Counted from the first letter of the stretch, positions 1 through 26,468 are shown. The stretch: DNA of 64,000 nucleotides from Glandiceps talaboti (GCF_964340395.1 NC_135565.1:8109242-8173241); one strand, 5' to 3'. Translations and numbers: made by a program. Notes: generated by a model not told the origin, from the letters alone.

Positions 1-553
1 AAGTCATACTTTCTGCGCTTGAAGGCCGCACACGCTTGGTATTACTATTCAGCCTTGTTCGGAAACCTTCGTGGTACAGATCCAAGTTTTTAATACCACA
101 GGACAAAGCTTAGTAAGGATCCGGGCACAAATGATTTTGTACCCCCCCCCCCCGGACTCTAGCGTCACCAATCAGCTAAATTCAACGACGAGATCAAAAT
201 ATGGAGTCGATACTTGAACAACTGATCGCTTAACTTATCAATAAATAACAAACCATTTCGTTCGACCTCAGACCTTCTTGTTAGTGGTCTGAGGTTCGGT
301 CATGTATATCGGACCTTCACTGATCTCAAAAATTGCGATTTGTCTACATATCTGAAATATTTACAGAATTAACTACTTTCGTTTTGAACGTCCACCACTC
401 ACTAAATACCCAAAGGGCCAATTTGAAGGCATACATCGACATGTGGCTGATAGAAAGTTGTCTGTAATTTAGCCTCAGCTAGCTTCGGTCCTTTAAAAAA
501 ATGCTTTGAACAGAGCTAACACAGTGTGACATTCACGTCAAAAGTTGTCCAAC
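1..553. other. No exon recognised; presumed intron of the sulfotransferase
   Basis: This stretch lies downstream, on the minus strand, of the sulfotransferase splice donor. I found no second sulfotransferase exon in it, so it is probably intron 1. It holds a C-homopolymer near 141-153 and a perfect 9-bp inverted repeat (CCTCAGACC / GGTCTGAGG, loop about 10 bp) near 267-294. Confidence 0.4.
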
Positions 554-713
554 CTGATTTGGGGTATGTTATCAGCCAGATATCATCTGATCTCACTTCG
601 AATGTTTTCAGGGCGTCCAATACGGTGACTGGAACGATGATTGGGAACTTAATACCCTCATGCACGTAATCATTACTGCTAAATGACGGTTCTTCTTTCG
701 ATGGCTTCTCCAT
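554..713 (-). CDS. Cytosolic sulfotransferase, first coding exon (partial gene)
   Basis: Sulfotransferases of this family move sulfate from PAPS to hydroxyl or amino groups of small molecules in the cytosol. The exon encodes 53 codons plus one base from an ATG at 713. It ends in the motif LITYPKSG, the start of the PAPS-binding 5'-phosphosulfate loop (YPKSGTTW in the family). The sequence reads TCAG|GTTGGA at the end, a phase-1 donor at 553/552 inside the loop; the rest of the loop must come from the next exon, which lies off or deep in the left edge. An upstream in-frame start reads GTG, so the ATG at 713 is preferred. A transposon-like inverted repeat begins 42 bp upstream of this ATG. Family recognition rests on this one motif and the conserved N-terminal layout, so the substrate class is unknown. 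Confidence 0.75.
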
Positions 714-1134
714 TGTTGTGTACGCGTACGTTGAGAGAGGATTAAATGTAGAATAGTGGGTTTTCACCTAAACGTAGACGAACGATATATGCAGACGGCA
801 AACTATTGATATGCAAATACAACGTAAGCATGAATAGATGTCACGTATAAATCGACTAAAACCTCATTAATCTATTGACAATATTTAACGTCTTCAGCTC
901 GAGTGGGTGAAAGAGAATGTTTCCTTTGTCAAGTAACTTGCATTTCATTATCACAAGCTTACAGATTTGTCAATACATTTCTTGTACACCTGTTTGATGA
1001 ATTAAAAGAACATGGCGATTGGTTGATGGGCTTGGAATTGCAAGCTTGAGACGAGAACGTATTGATTTTGCATGATTTGAACCATCTGTTCACTTTCCTT
1101 CTGATTCTTTTTAAATATAGAATTCATGTAATAT

Positions 1135-1434
1135 ATGTTAGAATTAGTTATCAAAGTAATTCGAACACGTGCTCCAGGGAATTGTCGTGAAAAAATGGCC
1201 GGGTGCGGACGTGTTATCCGGGTTCCTGTGACACGTACCGAACGTCCGATTTTGGAAGCTATGGGTCAGTATGCTAACAATTATAAACTGGTAGCAGATC
1301 ATGTCCGTGCAAATTTACGCATTCTTTCTCGAGATGTGCAGGACATTTACATTATTCGTTCTGCTACTGTAGTAAGACGTAGAATAAGGGATGTTGTCCA
1401 ACGTCATCAGAAAAGTAATTGTTCGCACAAATAG
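1135..1434 (+). CDS. Unrecognised 99-aa ORF inside the TIR element
   Basis: This ATG-initiated open frame is basic and has motifs such as MAGCGRVIRVPVTRTE and RSATVVRRRIRDVV. I recognise no family. It is not low complexity and lies wholly inside the TA-flanked inverted-repeat element, so it could be cargo, a decayed transposase fragment, or chance. No splice or polyadenylation signal supports expression. Confidence 0.2.
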   Translation: MLELVIKVIRTRAPGNCREKMAGCGRVIRVPVTRTERPILEAMGQYANNYKLVADHVRANLRILSRDVQDIYIIRSATVVRRRIRDVVQRHQKSNCSHK

Positions 1435-1968
1435 GAAACGACCAGAATTTATGAAGGGTGGACTCGGAATATTGTGATCATGTTGAACACGTTATGATTA
1501 TTGATACCTTGATAGCCAGTTATAAAGGAAGTATAGTGGGTTTTATAATGGTGCTGGTCGACAATAACACAACAACCCGATCGTCGAATACATAAGTCAT
1601 GACTACATCAACGTTTGTTAAAGTTTCACAGCTTTTTGCAACACTTTTGGACTGGAAATCGGTTATTTGTTCCCGGCTCCTTCGCCTCATTGGTTTCATG
1701 CATTCACAAAACAAGTTACTTGACTGTGCAGACAGGGAAAACAAATAGAAACAAAAATATGATATCCTTATGCAAATAAAATGCGACGTATAAATCGACG
1801 AAACTCATTATCTTTTGACAATATTTAACGTCGACGAAAGTGGACGTATGCAAATTTTAGAACGAAAACAGACGAAAACACATTTTAGAACGAAAGCCGA
1901 CGAAAATATATTGTTATGCAAATACAGTGACTTATAAATCGACTTGGCCGACGAAAAGCTCATTAATC

Positions 1969-2200
1969 TATTATTATTATTATTATTATTATTAGACTTT
2001 ATTTAATCTCGATAGACTGTTGAGCCAGTGGCTCTTCTCACACAGTGTCGAGAAAAACATTAAAATATATACAATATATACATTAAATACTGCACACATC
2101 AAATGAGGACAAAACAAGCAAAAATATAATGGGTACAATAACAAAATAGACGAACATCAACAATACACTACTGAAGTTATGAATCACCTGGAAGTTTTAC
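1969..2200 (-). mobile_element. 3' end of a non-LTR retroposon with (AAT)n tail
   Basis: Read on the minus strand, this is unique sequence, then a hairpin (GAGCCAgtGGCTC at about 2021-2033), then ATTAAATAAAGTC, then a pure TAA/AAT tail (1993 to 1969). A terminal hairpin plus a simple-repeat tail is typical of the 3' end of CR1/L2/RTE-type LINEs or the SINEs they mobilise. The tail abuts a copy of the TIR-element block that stops in mid-motif (CTCATTAATCTATT), as expected for an insertion into it. The 5' limit is not determined. Confidence 0.5.
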
Positions 2201-2920
2201 TACTTTTACTCTGGAGTTTCACCTCTGACAAATAAAGGTTGCCACAAATAAAGGTTGCCACAAAAAATGTCTTGTCAAATTCATGGAATTAAAGCAGAAC
2301 ATAAGTAGCACTATTACCGTTCTTCACTTCCACTTTGAAAGCAACCAGGCTAGACAACCTACGAACGCATGTCAAATGAGGATTAACGGTTTATTTCCGT
2401 GAATATTTCGACCTTTTAATTTTCATGGTTCGTACTTTCTAATTATTATGTCAGTAAAATATTAGATCTTAGAGAGAAGTCTCTAAATGCCCTTGCTAAT
2501 CAACACAGTTCTACTCTTTGTCTAGATACAGTGCAAAGTTTGTCTCCCGTTAGGATGAATTAACCTGATACTTCAATATTTCAATGGACATCTCATTATA
2601 ATTTGCATGCCAGAGTCTTTCAACGTTAGCCAATGACGCTACAATGTTCTAAAGTTGAGAGAACACCTGTTTCTAAAACCGCCGGCTACAGCTACAGTGT
2701 CTGAGCAATACCACAATTTTTGATTGGTGGAATCTAAAGATTTGCATATAGAATTACAGATGGTTTCAATGACGTTAAATATTGTCAAAAGACTAATGAG
2801 TCTGTATTGTTGTTTAGGTCGTGTTCAGTCAGGTTAACGTCCGTATTTGCATATGAATATCTCATTAACGAGGGGATCGTAGTTGACCGTCGGTATAAGT
2901 GCTTAGGTGAAAACCCGCTA

Positions 2921-4040
2921 CTCTAACGAGTCCTTTTTTATAGTCGTCAGTGATGAGAACGGGTGAAAGGTGATGGACAAACAACAAGGCTTGACCTTAC
3001 ATGACATATGTATTCATGAAATCATACCATACAGTGAAAACAGCGTAGTGTGATGTGCGCCCTCACACGTCGGGAAATTTAGGCCGGTATATGTTATCAG
3101 CCTAGTGATTTATGTGCAACAGTGTTTAGTTCGATTTTTGGATAATATTATTTTTAAAAAGAATTCTATACATATTTATCAAATTGTTTAATAAAAAATG
3201 ACAATTTTCTTAGAGCTCTGAATATTGTGCCTATTAACGTACGTTGAGTACCATCTACTCGAACACTGAGAATGAACGAGATAAGAGCACGACATTGGTG
3301 CCAGGGAAGTTAGAATACAAGGTGAAGTTGACGAAATGGTTGGTAGAGGTTTCGTACAAAACCAAATGGTCATCAAATGAAAATTTGAGCCCTAGGTCAC
3401 GTGCTATGTCAATCAGGTACGTCGCGATAAATTATGGGATCAAGTTGTTGACAAGTGCTTTGATGTATTATTTGTGTGATAATCTCAAAAACATGTAAAA
3501 TATTGTATATAAGGAAATGTAAACTGTATTATGGTAGGTGTTCGTAGTCTAACTACCCCGGATGTGACAGCGCAATCAGGGTTACCTTGGTGTTTCACTC
3601 ATGGGACAGTTTTTTCGTTGTTTGTTTGTGTGTTTGTTTGTTTTGTTTGTTTGTGTGTGTGTTTGTATTTATTTATTTATTTATGTATGTATGTATGTAT
3701 GTATGTACGTATGTATGTATGTATGTATGTGTTCGTTTATTTATTTGTCTTTTCGTTTTTTTGTATAAATGTTAGACACATTTCAACTCCATAAAACAAT
3801 AACAGCGACTTCACTCACAACAGGATCATTTGCATAATCACACTATAAAATAGTGATAAGCATTGCTATTCTTTTGTAGCACATTGTTTAAACACGTTAT
3901 TGGGGGAAATAATTACACATGGACTTAATTACTTGATGAGTTTAAGGTTTACACCATTTATTACTTATCTGTCTACATTCAAACTGTGTATGACAGCTCT
4001 TTTATTATACCATACACAAGCCAAGCAATTGCTTTTGAAC
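2921..4040. other. Intergenic; microsatellite only
   Basis: No supportable gene. A GTTT/GTGT-rich stretch runs from 3615 to about 3670, followed by (TTTA)n and (TGTA)n to about 3745. Short open frames here are shadows of the simple repeat. Confidence 0.5.
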
Positions 4041-4041
4041 A

Positions 4042-4325
4042 GAAAATATGGATTGTACACCTTTAGTCGTTCTACGTCACGACAACCCGTGTCTACGTCA
4101 CTGGTTCTGCAGTGCTCGTCATTATTTTTTCCCGATTTTTCATAAATCATGATTGCGGAGATATTATATTATTCTCCAATATTTTTCTTCATTCAGCCGG
4201 AAAATTCTCGTGACCTTAGAGTTTGTCACTACTCGTCTCGTGATTTGTAGTGACAAGGACCCTTATTTTAGGTCACTATTTTCCTTGGCGGAATGAAGAA
4301 AAATATTGGGGAATAATATCTAATT
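4042..4325 (+). mobile_element. Foldback MITE family, copy 1
   Basis: This is a copy of a roughly 290-bp element also found at 9827-10136, 12147-12441 and, inverted, 58333-58596. The right half is a long hairpin. One arm (about 4165-4220) carries CCAATATTTTTCTTCATTC and the other (about 4265-4320) carries GAATGAAGAAAAATATTGG. The left half has two TACGTCA motifs (4073-4079 and 4094-4100) exactly 21 bp apart. Confidence 0.65.
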
Positions 4326-5293
4326 GTTTATTTTACAGTGGAAGTTAAGAAATGTCTAAGAAATGTCATGTCGCATAAGTGAAATGCCAAGCCAACTTCA
4401 ATTTCCGTACGCGTTTCCCTGTTTACATCGTGATCTTGCTTACCTGTCTTATCAACTGATTAAAATGATTATAAATGCTTACTATTAATTCAGCAATGGC
4501 AGCTATCAGCATGCCTGTTTGTAGATATTTACAAAATATTTAGCTAATATTAGCTGCATGTAAATTATGCCGCGCTTATGCTCATCTCAATGGGGGGCAA
4601 ATCAGTTAGACTGACGTGCGTTATTACTCCCCATTGTAACCAATCACTTTGAGTGCATTTTTTTCAAACCAACCAATCAAATGAGACAGCAAAGCAAAAT
4701 TGTAGATTGAGATATAAACAGGCTAAACTGTTGTACTCCCTACTGGCTGTGGCTGTTCCCCAAAGAGGATTCTGCAAGACATCTTATCAAGTAGCTAATT
4801 TGCATAAATTAACGTTGCTTGCTTGCCATTACTGTAATACTGGCATCTTAGTTCGTCATATTATTGAACAAAAGGTCAGAGTTAACATGAATGAGTTACT
4901 CAAAAGTTGGCGCGATCGCGATTTCGATACAACAAACTTGAACACCATAGGCCATGGTTTTTTTTTCAATACTTAAACCACATCCAACTTCCTTAGTTAT
5001 AAAAGGGTTTTCCTGTTCACGTTTCCAGGGTGGTGTCTGCCTGTTTGTCCGAAGTTCGAAGTTCAAAGTTCATGTTGGTGTATATCCGTTGGAATATAGT
5101 AAGAAATATATCAAACTAAAATGGTTTCCGGCGAGTCATGTTGGTTACTTCAATTATTCCATCATATCACCTCATCCTTGGACGTCCTCTACTTCTTTTC
5201 CCTCCATAATAAGACTAAGTAAAATATTAAATAAAACTCACGAATAATAGTTTAAATAGTTACATAAAATCACAATTCAGTCAATTTTAACAT
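4326..5293. other. Intergenic, downstream of the ROCO gene
   Basis: No gene recognised. It is the 3' flank of the minus-strand ROCO gene. AATAAA overlaps that gene's stop codon region (5298-5293 on the minus strand), but a more distal signal is not clear. Confidence 0.35.
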
Positions 5294-20038
<14,745 letters not shown>

Positions 20039-20144
20039 AGGCCGTAATGGTCCCGTCTTGCAGAACTTGGTTGGTGACATGCAAATGCATTGACCTAGAA
20101 AAACACCGATTCGGCATCTCCACGTACAGATATCCACGCCCATC

Positions 20145-22081
20145 CGTACGGAAATTTTCGAAAAATCACACGAAAATGATGTGTGTTTTTTTTACAGCGC
20201 GGTGACGGAGTCAACGGTCGTGGGATCTTTACCGTCTCAGTGACATACAGTGGGGACCATACAATGACAACGACGTTAAAATGAAAGTAAACTGACGTAT
20301 AGGGGAAATCCCACACTGTGTGTAGGTGTATTGTAACAAGTCACGTGTAGGCTACTATTGACACACCTCGTCACTTGGAAATACCCTGTCATAAAGATAA
20401 CAATTTATGTATTATCACCTTTTCACTGGCGTATGCTTCTTAATTTATCTCACAAATAAATTGTACCAAAACCGGTCTCGCAAATATTGAATCGGTGATA
20501 ATCGATGAAGGAGCGAGGAAGGGAGGGGAGGGGGAGGGAAAGACAGAAAGAGAGGGGAGAAAGAGAGAGGCATACATAATATAAACAAACAACGTATATA
20601 TTAGACAGGTAGCAGGGCAGTCCCCCATCTCTCTACAAGTTGAGTAGACCGCACAGTTGTATTCAATTGAAAGTTGTACCTTGATATGCACGTGGGTATG
20701 GATTTTACCTTTACGCAAGATAGTCATGCAGTTCAACCCTGTACAGTATATTGAATACTCACACAGGTTATTATACACTCGTAAACTAGCCATGAATGTC
20801 AATCACCTGATCCTTAAAAATGTCGGAATATCCATGTGACTTATTACAGGCGGTGCAGAGGGGTGGCAGTTCTCGAAACGGGTTCTTCATCTGGGAACAA
20901 TTGATGTTAAAGTGCAAGGGTGTTCTATATTTTTTTATCGAACAACCCAAAATACACAATACTTATTAATTAGAGACATTTACATGTTAATTAGAGGTCA
21001 TTTTATATATAAGTAGCATGGTGGTGTAACGGGTTGAATTGATTCGTAATTCATTAGGTTGCTGATTTCGGGTGCGGACCCAAAAATAGTTTTAGGGTTT
21101 TTTATATTGCACCACAATTTGTGTACTGCTACATAAAACTGATAGTTCAGTACAGGTCATAGTAATTGGTGTATGGTATTTATACTAAGTCATTATATCA
21201 TCAACAACAAAATTAAAAAAGAGTAATTTTAATAAGATTTTTAGATGGATTAGTGGATGATGATGAAAATAATATGGCCGATGTGTTTTCTTTCCCCTCC
21301 CCCATACCCACCCAACTGCACCCCGCCCTAAGAAGATTCTGCCTGTTCCCTAGCATAGCAATTCGTTGTACTGTAAGATAACAGACACAATATCAAACAA
21401 GGCATCCTGAGTGTGCGTTTCCGTCGAAATTTTATCATTGATCTTAACTGGAAAATGGTGTTCTCGAAGTGAGTTTGAGTTTATGATTTTTATTACTCAT
21501 TGCAGTGAAATTACTTACATAAAATCATAATTAGTATTAATTAGTATGAGGTTACTGTCGATGCATACCTTTGCAATAATCTTCTGGTATTTATTATTAC
21601 AACAATTGATTACATAGTAAGGATTTACACGACATTTTTTCATACGTATGAAAAATGACGTCATTGGCTCATCATGTATAAATCATATTTTGATACCAGG
21701 TTCGAGTTCAGTCAGTTGCAAGTGATGGTTGTTAAGTATATTTCAGTGCGTAGAATACCACGAGTGCCTTTAAAGGATACATTCAGCCTTTAAAATGCAA
21801 AGGGTGTGTCTGTTTTGTTGACATTCATACATCATTTTCACAAAAGAGTAACCCAACACCGAGTAGACTGCAATGTTGAAAATGTAAAAAAAAAACATAT
21901 GCAGTGGTGTATTTCTTTACTCTTTACGTCTGCAGGAGAAAATATTCCTGTTTCTGCTGTCAAAGTTCAAAGTTCAAAGTTCACTTTCATGTATATCCGT
22001 TTTAATTCTTTTAAGTCAGGTCTGGAGAAATGCAAAGTCTGGTCCGGATACTTCTGGTAAAACAACGTAAGGTAGTGTTGA
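20145..22081. other. Intergenic, upstream of the ROCO gene
   Basis: No gene recognised. It should contain the ROCO promoter and 5'-UTR exon on the minus strand. A purine-rich stretch lies at about 20506-20572. A block at about 21030-21095, with hairpin-like GGGTGCGGACCC followed by AAAAATAG, resembles part of the palindromic repeat arms at 48.0 and 49.4 kb. Confidence 0.4.
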
Positions 22082-22087
22082 TTTATT
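22082..22087 (-). terminator. Polyadenylation signal AATAAA of the Gly/Pro octapeptide gene
   Basis: AATAAA on the minus strand begins 13 bp after the TAG stop (22103-22101) of the octapeptide-repeat exon. This supports it being a genuine terminal exon. Confidence 0.7.
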
Positions 22088-22100
22088 GAAATAAAAAAAG

Positions 22101-22672
22101 CTAAAATGGTCCTGGCCCAGGTCGCCAAAGCCTGGGGCCTGGGCTAGGTCCTAGATTTGGTCCTGGACTTGGTCCGAGATTTGGTCCTGGGCTAGGTCCG
22201 AGATTTGGTCCTGGGCTTGGTCCGAGATTTGGTCCTGGGCTAGGTCCGAGATTTGGTCCTGGACTCGGTCCAAGATTTGGTCCTGGGCTAGGTCCTAGGT
22301 TTGGTCCTGGACTTGGTCCGAGATTTGGTCCTGGGCTAGGTCCGAGATTTGGTCCTGGGCTAGGTCCGAGATTTGGTCCCGGGCTAGGTCCGAGATTTGG
22401 TCCTGGGCTAGGTCCTAGATTTGGTCCTGGGCTAGGTCCTAGATTTGGTCCCGGGCTAGGTCCTAGATTTGGTCCTGGGCTAGGTCCTAGGTTTGGTCCT
22501 GGGCTAGGTCCGAGGTTTGGTCCTGGGCTAGGTCCGAGGTTTGGTCCTGGGCTAGGTCCGAGATTTGGTCCTGGGCTAGGTCCGAGGTTTGGTCCTGGGC
22601 TAGGTCCGAGATTTGGTCCGCGGTTTGGCCCTGGACCGGGTCCGAAGTTCGGTCCTGGTCTAAACATATCTA
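22101..22672 (-). CDS. Gly/Pro-rich octapeptide-repeat protein, terminal exon
   Basis: The exon starts at a good acceptor (TTCTTGCTATTTAG|AT, phase 1) and has an ATG at 22667, though translation probably begins in an earlier exon not identified. It encodes RPGPNFGPGPGPNRGP, then 20 copies of the octapeptide NLGPSPGP, then RLWRPGPGPF and TAG. The 24-bp DNA units differ only at silent positions (AAT/AAC, CTC/CTA/CTT, AGC/AGT, Pro and Gly third bases), which points to selection on the protein. The composition resembles extensible or secreted structural proteins; I recognise no named family. A polyadenylation signal follows closely. Another Gly/Pro-rich exon lies 3 kb upstream on the same strand, and both have phase-1 acceptors, so they may belong to one gene or to tandem relatives. 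Confidence 0.65.
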
Positions 22673-22699
22673 AATAGCAAGAAAATATGAACAACAATG

Positions 22700-24134
22700 T
22701 AATAAAATGACAAATATCAATACATTTATATTACTATACAAATGAATTAATTTGTATAGAGATGATAGAATGTGAATAGCCTCGATCGACTACGTTGTCT
22801 GTGTACGTGACGTCACGAGTCACGTATTTCCTTCATAAATAAATTCTAACTTTAAAAAAATGTAGCTGAAAGGATAACGGGAAGAGAAACATGCATTATT
22901 GTGTTACCTATAGCCACACAATTGACCTGTGTCATCACCAAAAGCTTATATGTAGACGGCGCATGCTTAAATCACCTTGCAACCAACATGTCATGAATAT
23001 ATATATCCACGACTAATGAGTCAGTTGTTTACACAATGTCACGTATATGATGACGAACAGTGGCCAAATTTGGGTACAACACATACATAGAAAAAAACTA
23101 AGATCCCACTTTTGCATCAAAATAAGGCAACGTCATCATAATTCTAAAGCTACAATTTACATTTCTAGCTCAAAAAGGAGTTCAACAAGAATTGTAATCC
23201 AAAATGATGGAGTTGATATATTTGTAAAAGCTAACGAAATATGGAAATGTTGTCTTTAAAATGGCGCGATGGAGCTTGTACATTGATATGTGGATGTGTA
23301 CTGTACTTTACTGTTGTACACCCCCCCCCCCCCTCTTCTCCCCAGCATATCGACAAAGGGCGAAGTACAAAAGACGCATAGAATGAGTGAACGACAATTT
23401 TTGGTCAATTAACGATAGCTAAGTGGACAAACGAAAAGAAGAACACTAACGGAGAATACGAATATTAATATTTTGTCATTATTATTTACATGACTAATTA
23501 ACAACATATATACTTACCTAAATTGAGTTATTCAAGCCGTTGGTAGTTATCGATGAATCGTTACTCACAGCCTCGTGTGCAGAGTTGGAATGAATTTTCC
23601 AATATGGCGTCGTTGATGATCAAATTGAAGGATTGTCGTTGTAACTGTAGTTTGGTATTAACCGATAATTTCGTCAAAATTAATGATTCAACTTTAGTTG
23701 TATATAATTTACTAATCTATCGGCTACACCTATAATATTTGTTACTCTAAGGTCTGTCAGCTGTTTAGTCGTCAATTATTGATGTAACTACACTACGTAC
23801 ATTGAGAAAACATATTCCAACACCCACGTCTTTCCCGCCAATTTCTTGTCGCATTTTCTGAAATGTTTACCACATTTCAATATTATTTATTATCCTGAGA
23901 ATAATCTTTCGTTTATGAATTAATGTTTTTTTAACGAAACTGTCATTTTGAACAATGTTACAGATTTCCCGCCAATTTTGAGACAAAATCTTGATTTCTG
24001 TAAATTATTGACGCATTTCCACCTTGGACTGATGTTACCATAGAATCATCCATGCAAATAAAACGGTATCAGTATATGCGTATTTACACGCTTGCGCACA
24101 ATTGGGAGGAGAAAGGGGGACAGACAGACGGACA

Positions 24135-24179
<45 letters not shown>

Positions 24180-25499
24180 ACAGACAGACACAGACACAGA
24201 CACACACAGACACAGACACAGACACAGACACAGACACAGACAGAAAGTGTGGCTGTCATTTATTGAAATCTCAATACCTCCAGTCCATGAAAGAATCGCA
24301 ATAGAGGCTCCTACGTGATTTTTTAAGTGAAAAAAGATAGGCCACTCTTTACGTTATATTACAGCATAAAAGTTTTGGATTCCTCCAGCGAGCTAAGTCT
24401 CCAAAGACTATTAATTGATTTGTTACACTATACAAACTTTTAAAAAAAATCACCTTTAAAATATACTAGGGGATTATGTGTTTGACTCAGCTGATACCTG
24501 ATGAGAATAAAGACGAGAATTTAGAATAAACCGCACTCAAAATATCTATCCTCCTTTTATTGAACATAATAGTCATAAAAACATCGTAGGATATTCTGCC
24601 TCCGGCCCTGCTCCCTGTTAGACGAGTGGTTTTATATGTTTTTTTTGTATGTGATTCAAAAATAATTTAAAAATTTATTCGTGAAATGTATTACTTTACA
24701 ACATGTGTAATTATTAGGAAGAAATGTAGATATGATGTTGTGTTCGAATTTTTATTATCATCACAAAGTTACTGCTGACAACGAATAACGTTACTCGAAT
24801 TCTACGAGGTAAATGGCGCCCCCAACGGCTAACGTACAATGACGAAATATCAACACGCCAAAGACGTGTCACTGTCAGTACCATTACTAATATGCTTTGT
24901 AATAAATGACGTACATGTAATTTGACTGGGTAGTAAATTCGACTGTACACTAAACTCATTGCTCACCTACAAGTAAAAACTCAAAAATCAAATACAAATG
25001 TCGTCACCTCAAATCAGGGTAACTAAGAGTATTTTCTCTAGAAGTTCAGCCAATAAAATATTGCTCGTTGTCTAAATTTGCTCAGTATTATTTGCTGTAT
25101 CTGTCTAACATTAATTAGTTTGAATATTGTTTGATAATATAGTTTCAATATAAAAATAGACATGGTGTCGTCGACTGTTTCCTTTTCACGCACGCGTGAT
25201 AAATTCAAAATAATAAGAAGTCGGTTTTTTTGTGACATTGTGTGTTTGTTTTGGTTTAGTTTGAAAATTGACGTGCAGTTGTTCACCATACATTTAGGAC
25301 AATTCGCCATTAACAACTGACTTTTAAAAAAAACAGACACTATCATTTACATCAATTTATATTGTAATTAATTGTTCACGTGATCTGTCAAATTTGACCT
25401 TTGCAAATATACATACAAGATACCCTGGACTGTACGACTGTCATTATCAGATTATTCAAAGAGTTCATTTCCATGGGTCGCCATGACAATATGACAGTG
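22700..25499. other. Intergenic or intronic between the two Gly/Pro exons
   Basis: No coding exon recognised. Simple repeats: a C-homopolymer at about 23321-23332, and (CAGG)n/(CAGA)n/(ACAGAC)n at 24121-24242. The area has few distinctive features otherwise. Confidence 0.4.
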
Positions 25500-26024
25500 T
25501 TATCTCCATCCCCAACCTGGCCCACCAACCGGCCCTGGTGGGTTCGGACCTCTACCTGGACCTCCTATTGGACCAGGGGGGTTATATCCTGCACCTGGAC
25601 CTCCTATTGGTCCTGGAGGATTCGGGCTTCTTCCTGGCCCTCCTACCGGTCCTGGGGGATTGTATGATCCCCACCCTGGTCCACCGATGGGTCCTGGAGG
25701 ATTCGGCCCCCTGCCGGGTCCCCCTTTTGGTCCGGGAGGATTGTATCCAGCACCTGGTCCTCCTATTGGACCAGGAGGGTTGGGGCTTCTACCTGGTCCT
25801 CCTACTGGTCCTGGTGGGTTATAAGACCCCCAGCCTGGGCCACCTATCGGTCCTGGTGGGTTAGGGCCTCTACCTGGTCCCCCCTTTGGTCCGGGAGGAT
25901 TGTATCCAGCACCTGGTCCACCTATTGGTCCAGGAGGGTTGGGGCTCCTGCCTGGCCCTCCTACTGGTCCCGGTGGGTTATAAGACCCCCAGCCTGGTCC
26001 TCCTATCGGTCCTGGTGGATTCAT
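25500..26024 (-). CDS. Gly/Pro-rich repeat protein exon with four-part higher-order repeat
   Basis: The frame runs from ATG 26024 to TAA 25502-25500 and stays open a little upstream to a possible acceptor (GCCGCCTAAAG|TA, about 26030). It consists of 13-14-residue units of the form NPPGPxGGPGxxx. Four unit types alternate in order: [53 protein letters not shown]. The four-unit block (about 53 aa) occurs almost three times, ending [14 protein letters not shown]. Such proline/glycine spacing with periodic aromatics is typical of elastomeric or adhesive structural proteins. No signal peptide is seen in this exon, so the true 5' end is probably elsewhere. A donor-like CCAG|GTTGGG near the end is in phase 1 and could join to the exon at 22672. 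Confidence 0.6.
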   Translation of the reverse strand: MNPPGPIGGPGWGSYNPPGPVGGPGRSPNPPGPIGGPGAGYNPPGPKGGPGRGPNPPGPIGGPGWGSYNPPGPVGGPGRSPNPPGPIGGPGAGYNPPGPKGGPGRGPNPPGPIGGPGWGSYNPPGPVGGPGRSPNPPGPIGGPGAGYNPPGPIGGPGRGPNPPGPVGGPGWGWR

Positions 26025-26029
26025 TCTTA

Positions 26030-26366
26030 CTTTAGGCGGCGAAAAAAAATTAACTTTCTTCTTCTAAATCGAGGTGGGGATATAGGGTGACCTTTGACCT
26101 TGCTCTGTATACTGGATACTTATGCCAACCTTATAGGATTGGGTCCGAATTTGTTTGGCAGGGAAAACGACCTTGACCTTGACTTTGACCGACGACGAAT
26201 GAACATGCCTGAAATGACAAAAGAAAAATCGTCAAAAAATATACTTTTTTTTCAGATTTGCTGTTCTTGTTTGTTTATGTATTTGTTTGCTTGCTTGTTT
26301 AAACTGAGTTTATCAAACAATCACAAAAAAAATTTCAATATCATTTCCCACAAATCACCACACACT

Positions 26367-26409
<43 letters not shown>

Positions 26410-26435
26410 ACACACACATACACACACACACACAC

Positions 26436-26468
<33 letters not shown>

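Larger units (their letters stand above)
754..2920. mobile_element. TA-flanked terminal-inverted-repeat element, about 2.2 kb
   Basis: The left end (756 onward) reads GTGGGTTTTCACCTAA and the right end (to 2918), reverse-complemented, reads GCGGGTTTTCACCTAA. Each is bordered by TA (754-755 and 2919-2920), the target duplication of Tc1/mariner-type and many MITE elements. The arms stay colinear for about 140 bp, sharing ATGCAAATAC and a block ending TTGACAATATTTAACGTC (left about 862-892, right 2771-2800). The block recurs at 1801-1832, and a partial third copy ends at about 1970. A second terminus-like TAGTGGGTTTT sits at 1534. The element looks composite or nested. No transposase domain is recognised. 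Confidence 0.6.

Noticed and set aside
3188-3498. Possible exon between 3188 and 3498 on either strand
   Set aside because: Open frames exist on both strands but contain no recognisable motif or consistent splice sites.
4653-4976. 107-aa open frame on the plus strand
   Set aside because: No domain, repeat or codon signature; probably chance.
22120-22640. Gly/Pro octapeptide tract as collagen
   Set aside because: There is no Gly at every third residue; the period is eight residues, so it is not collagen triple-helix sequence.
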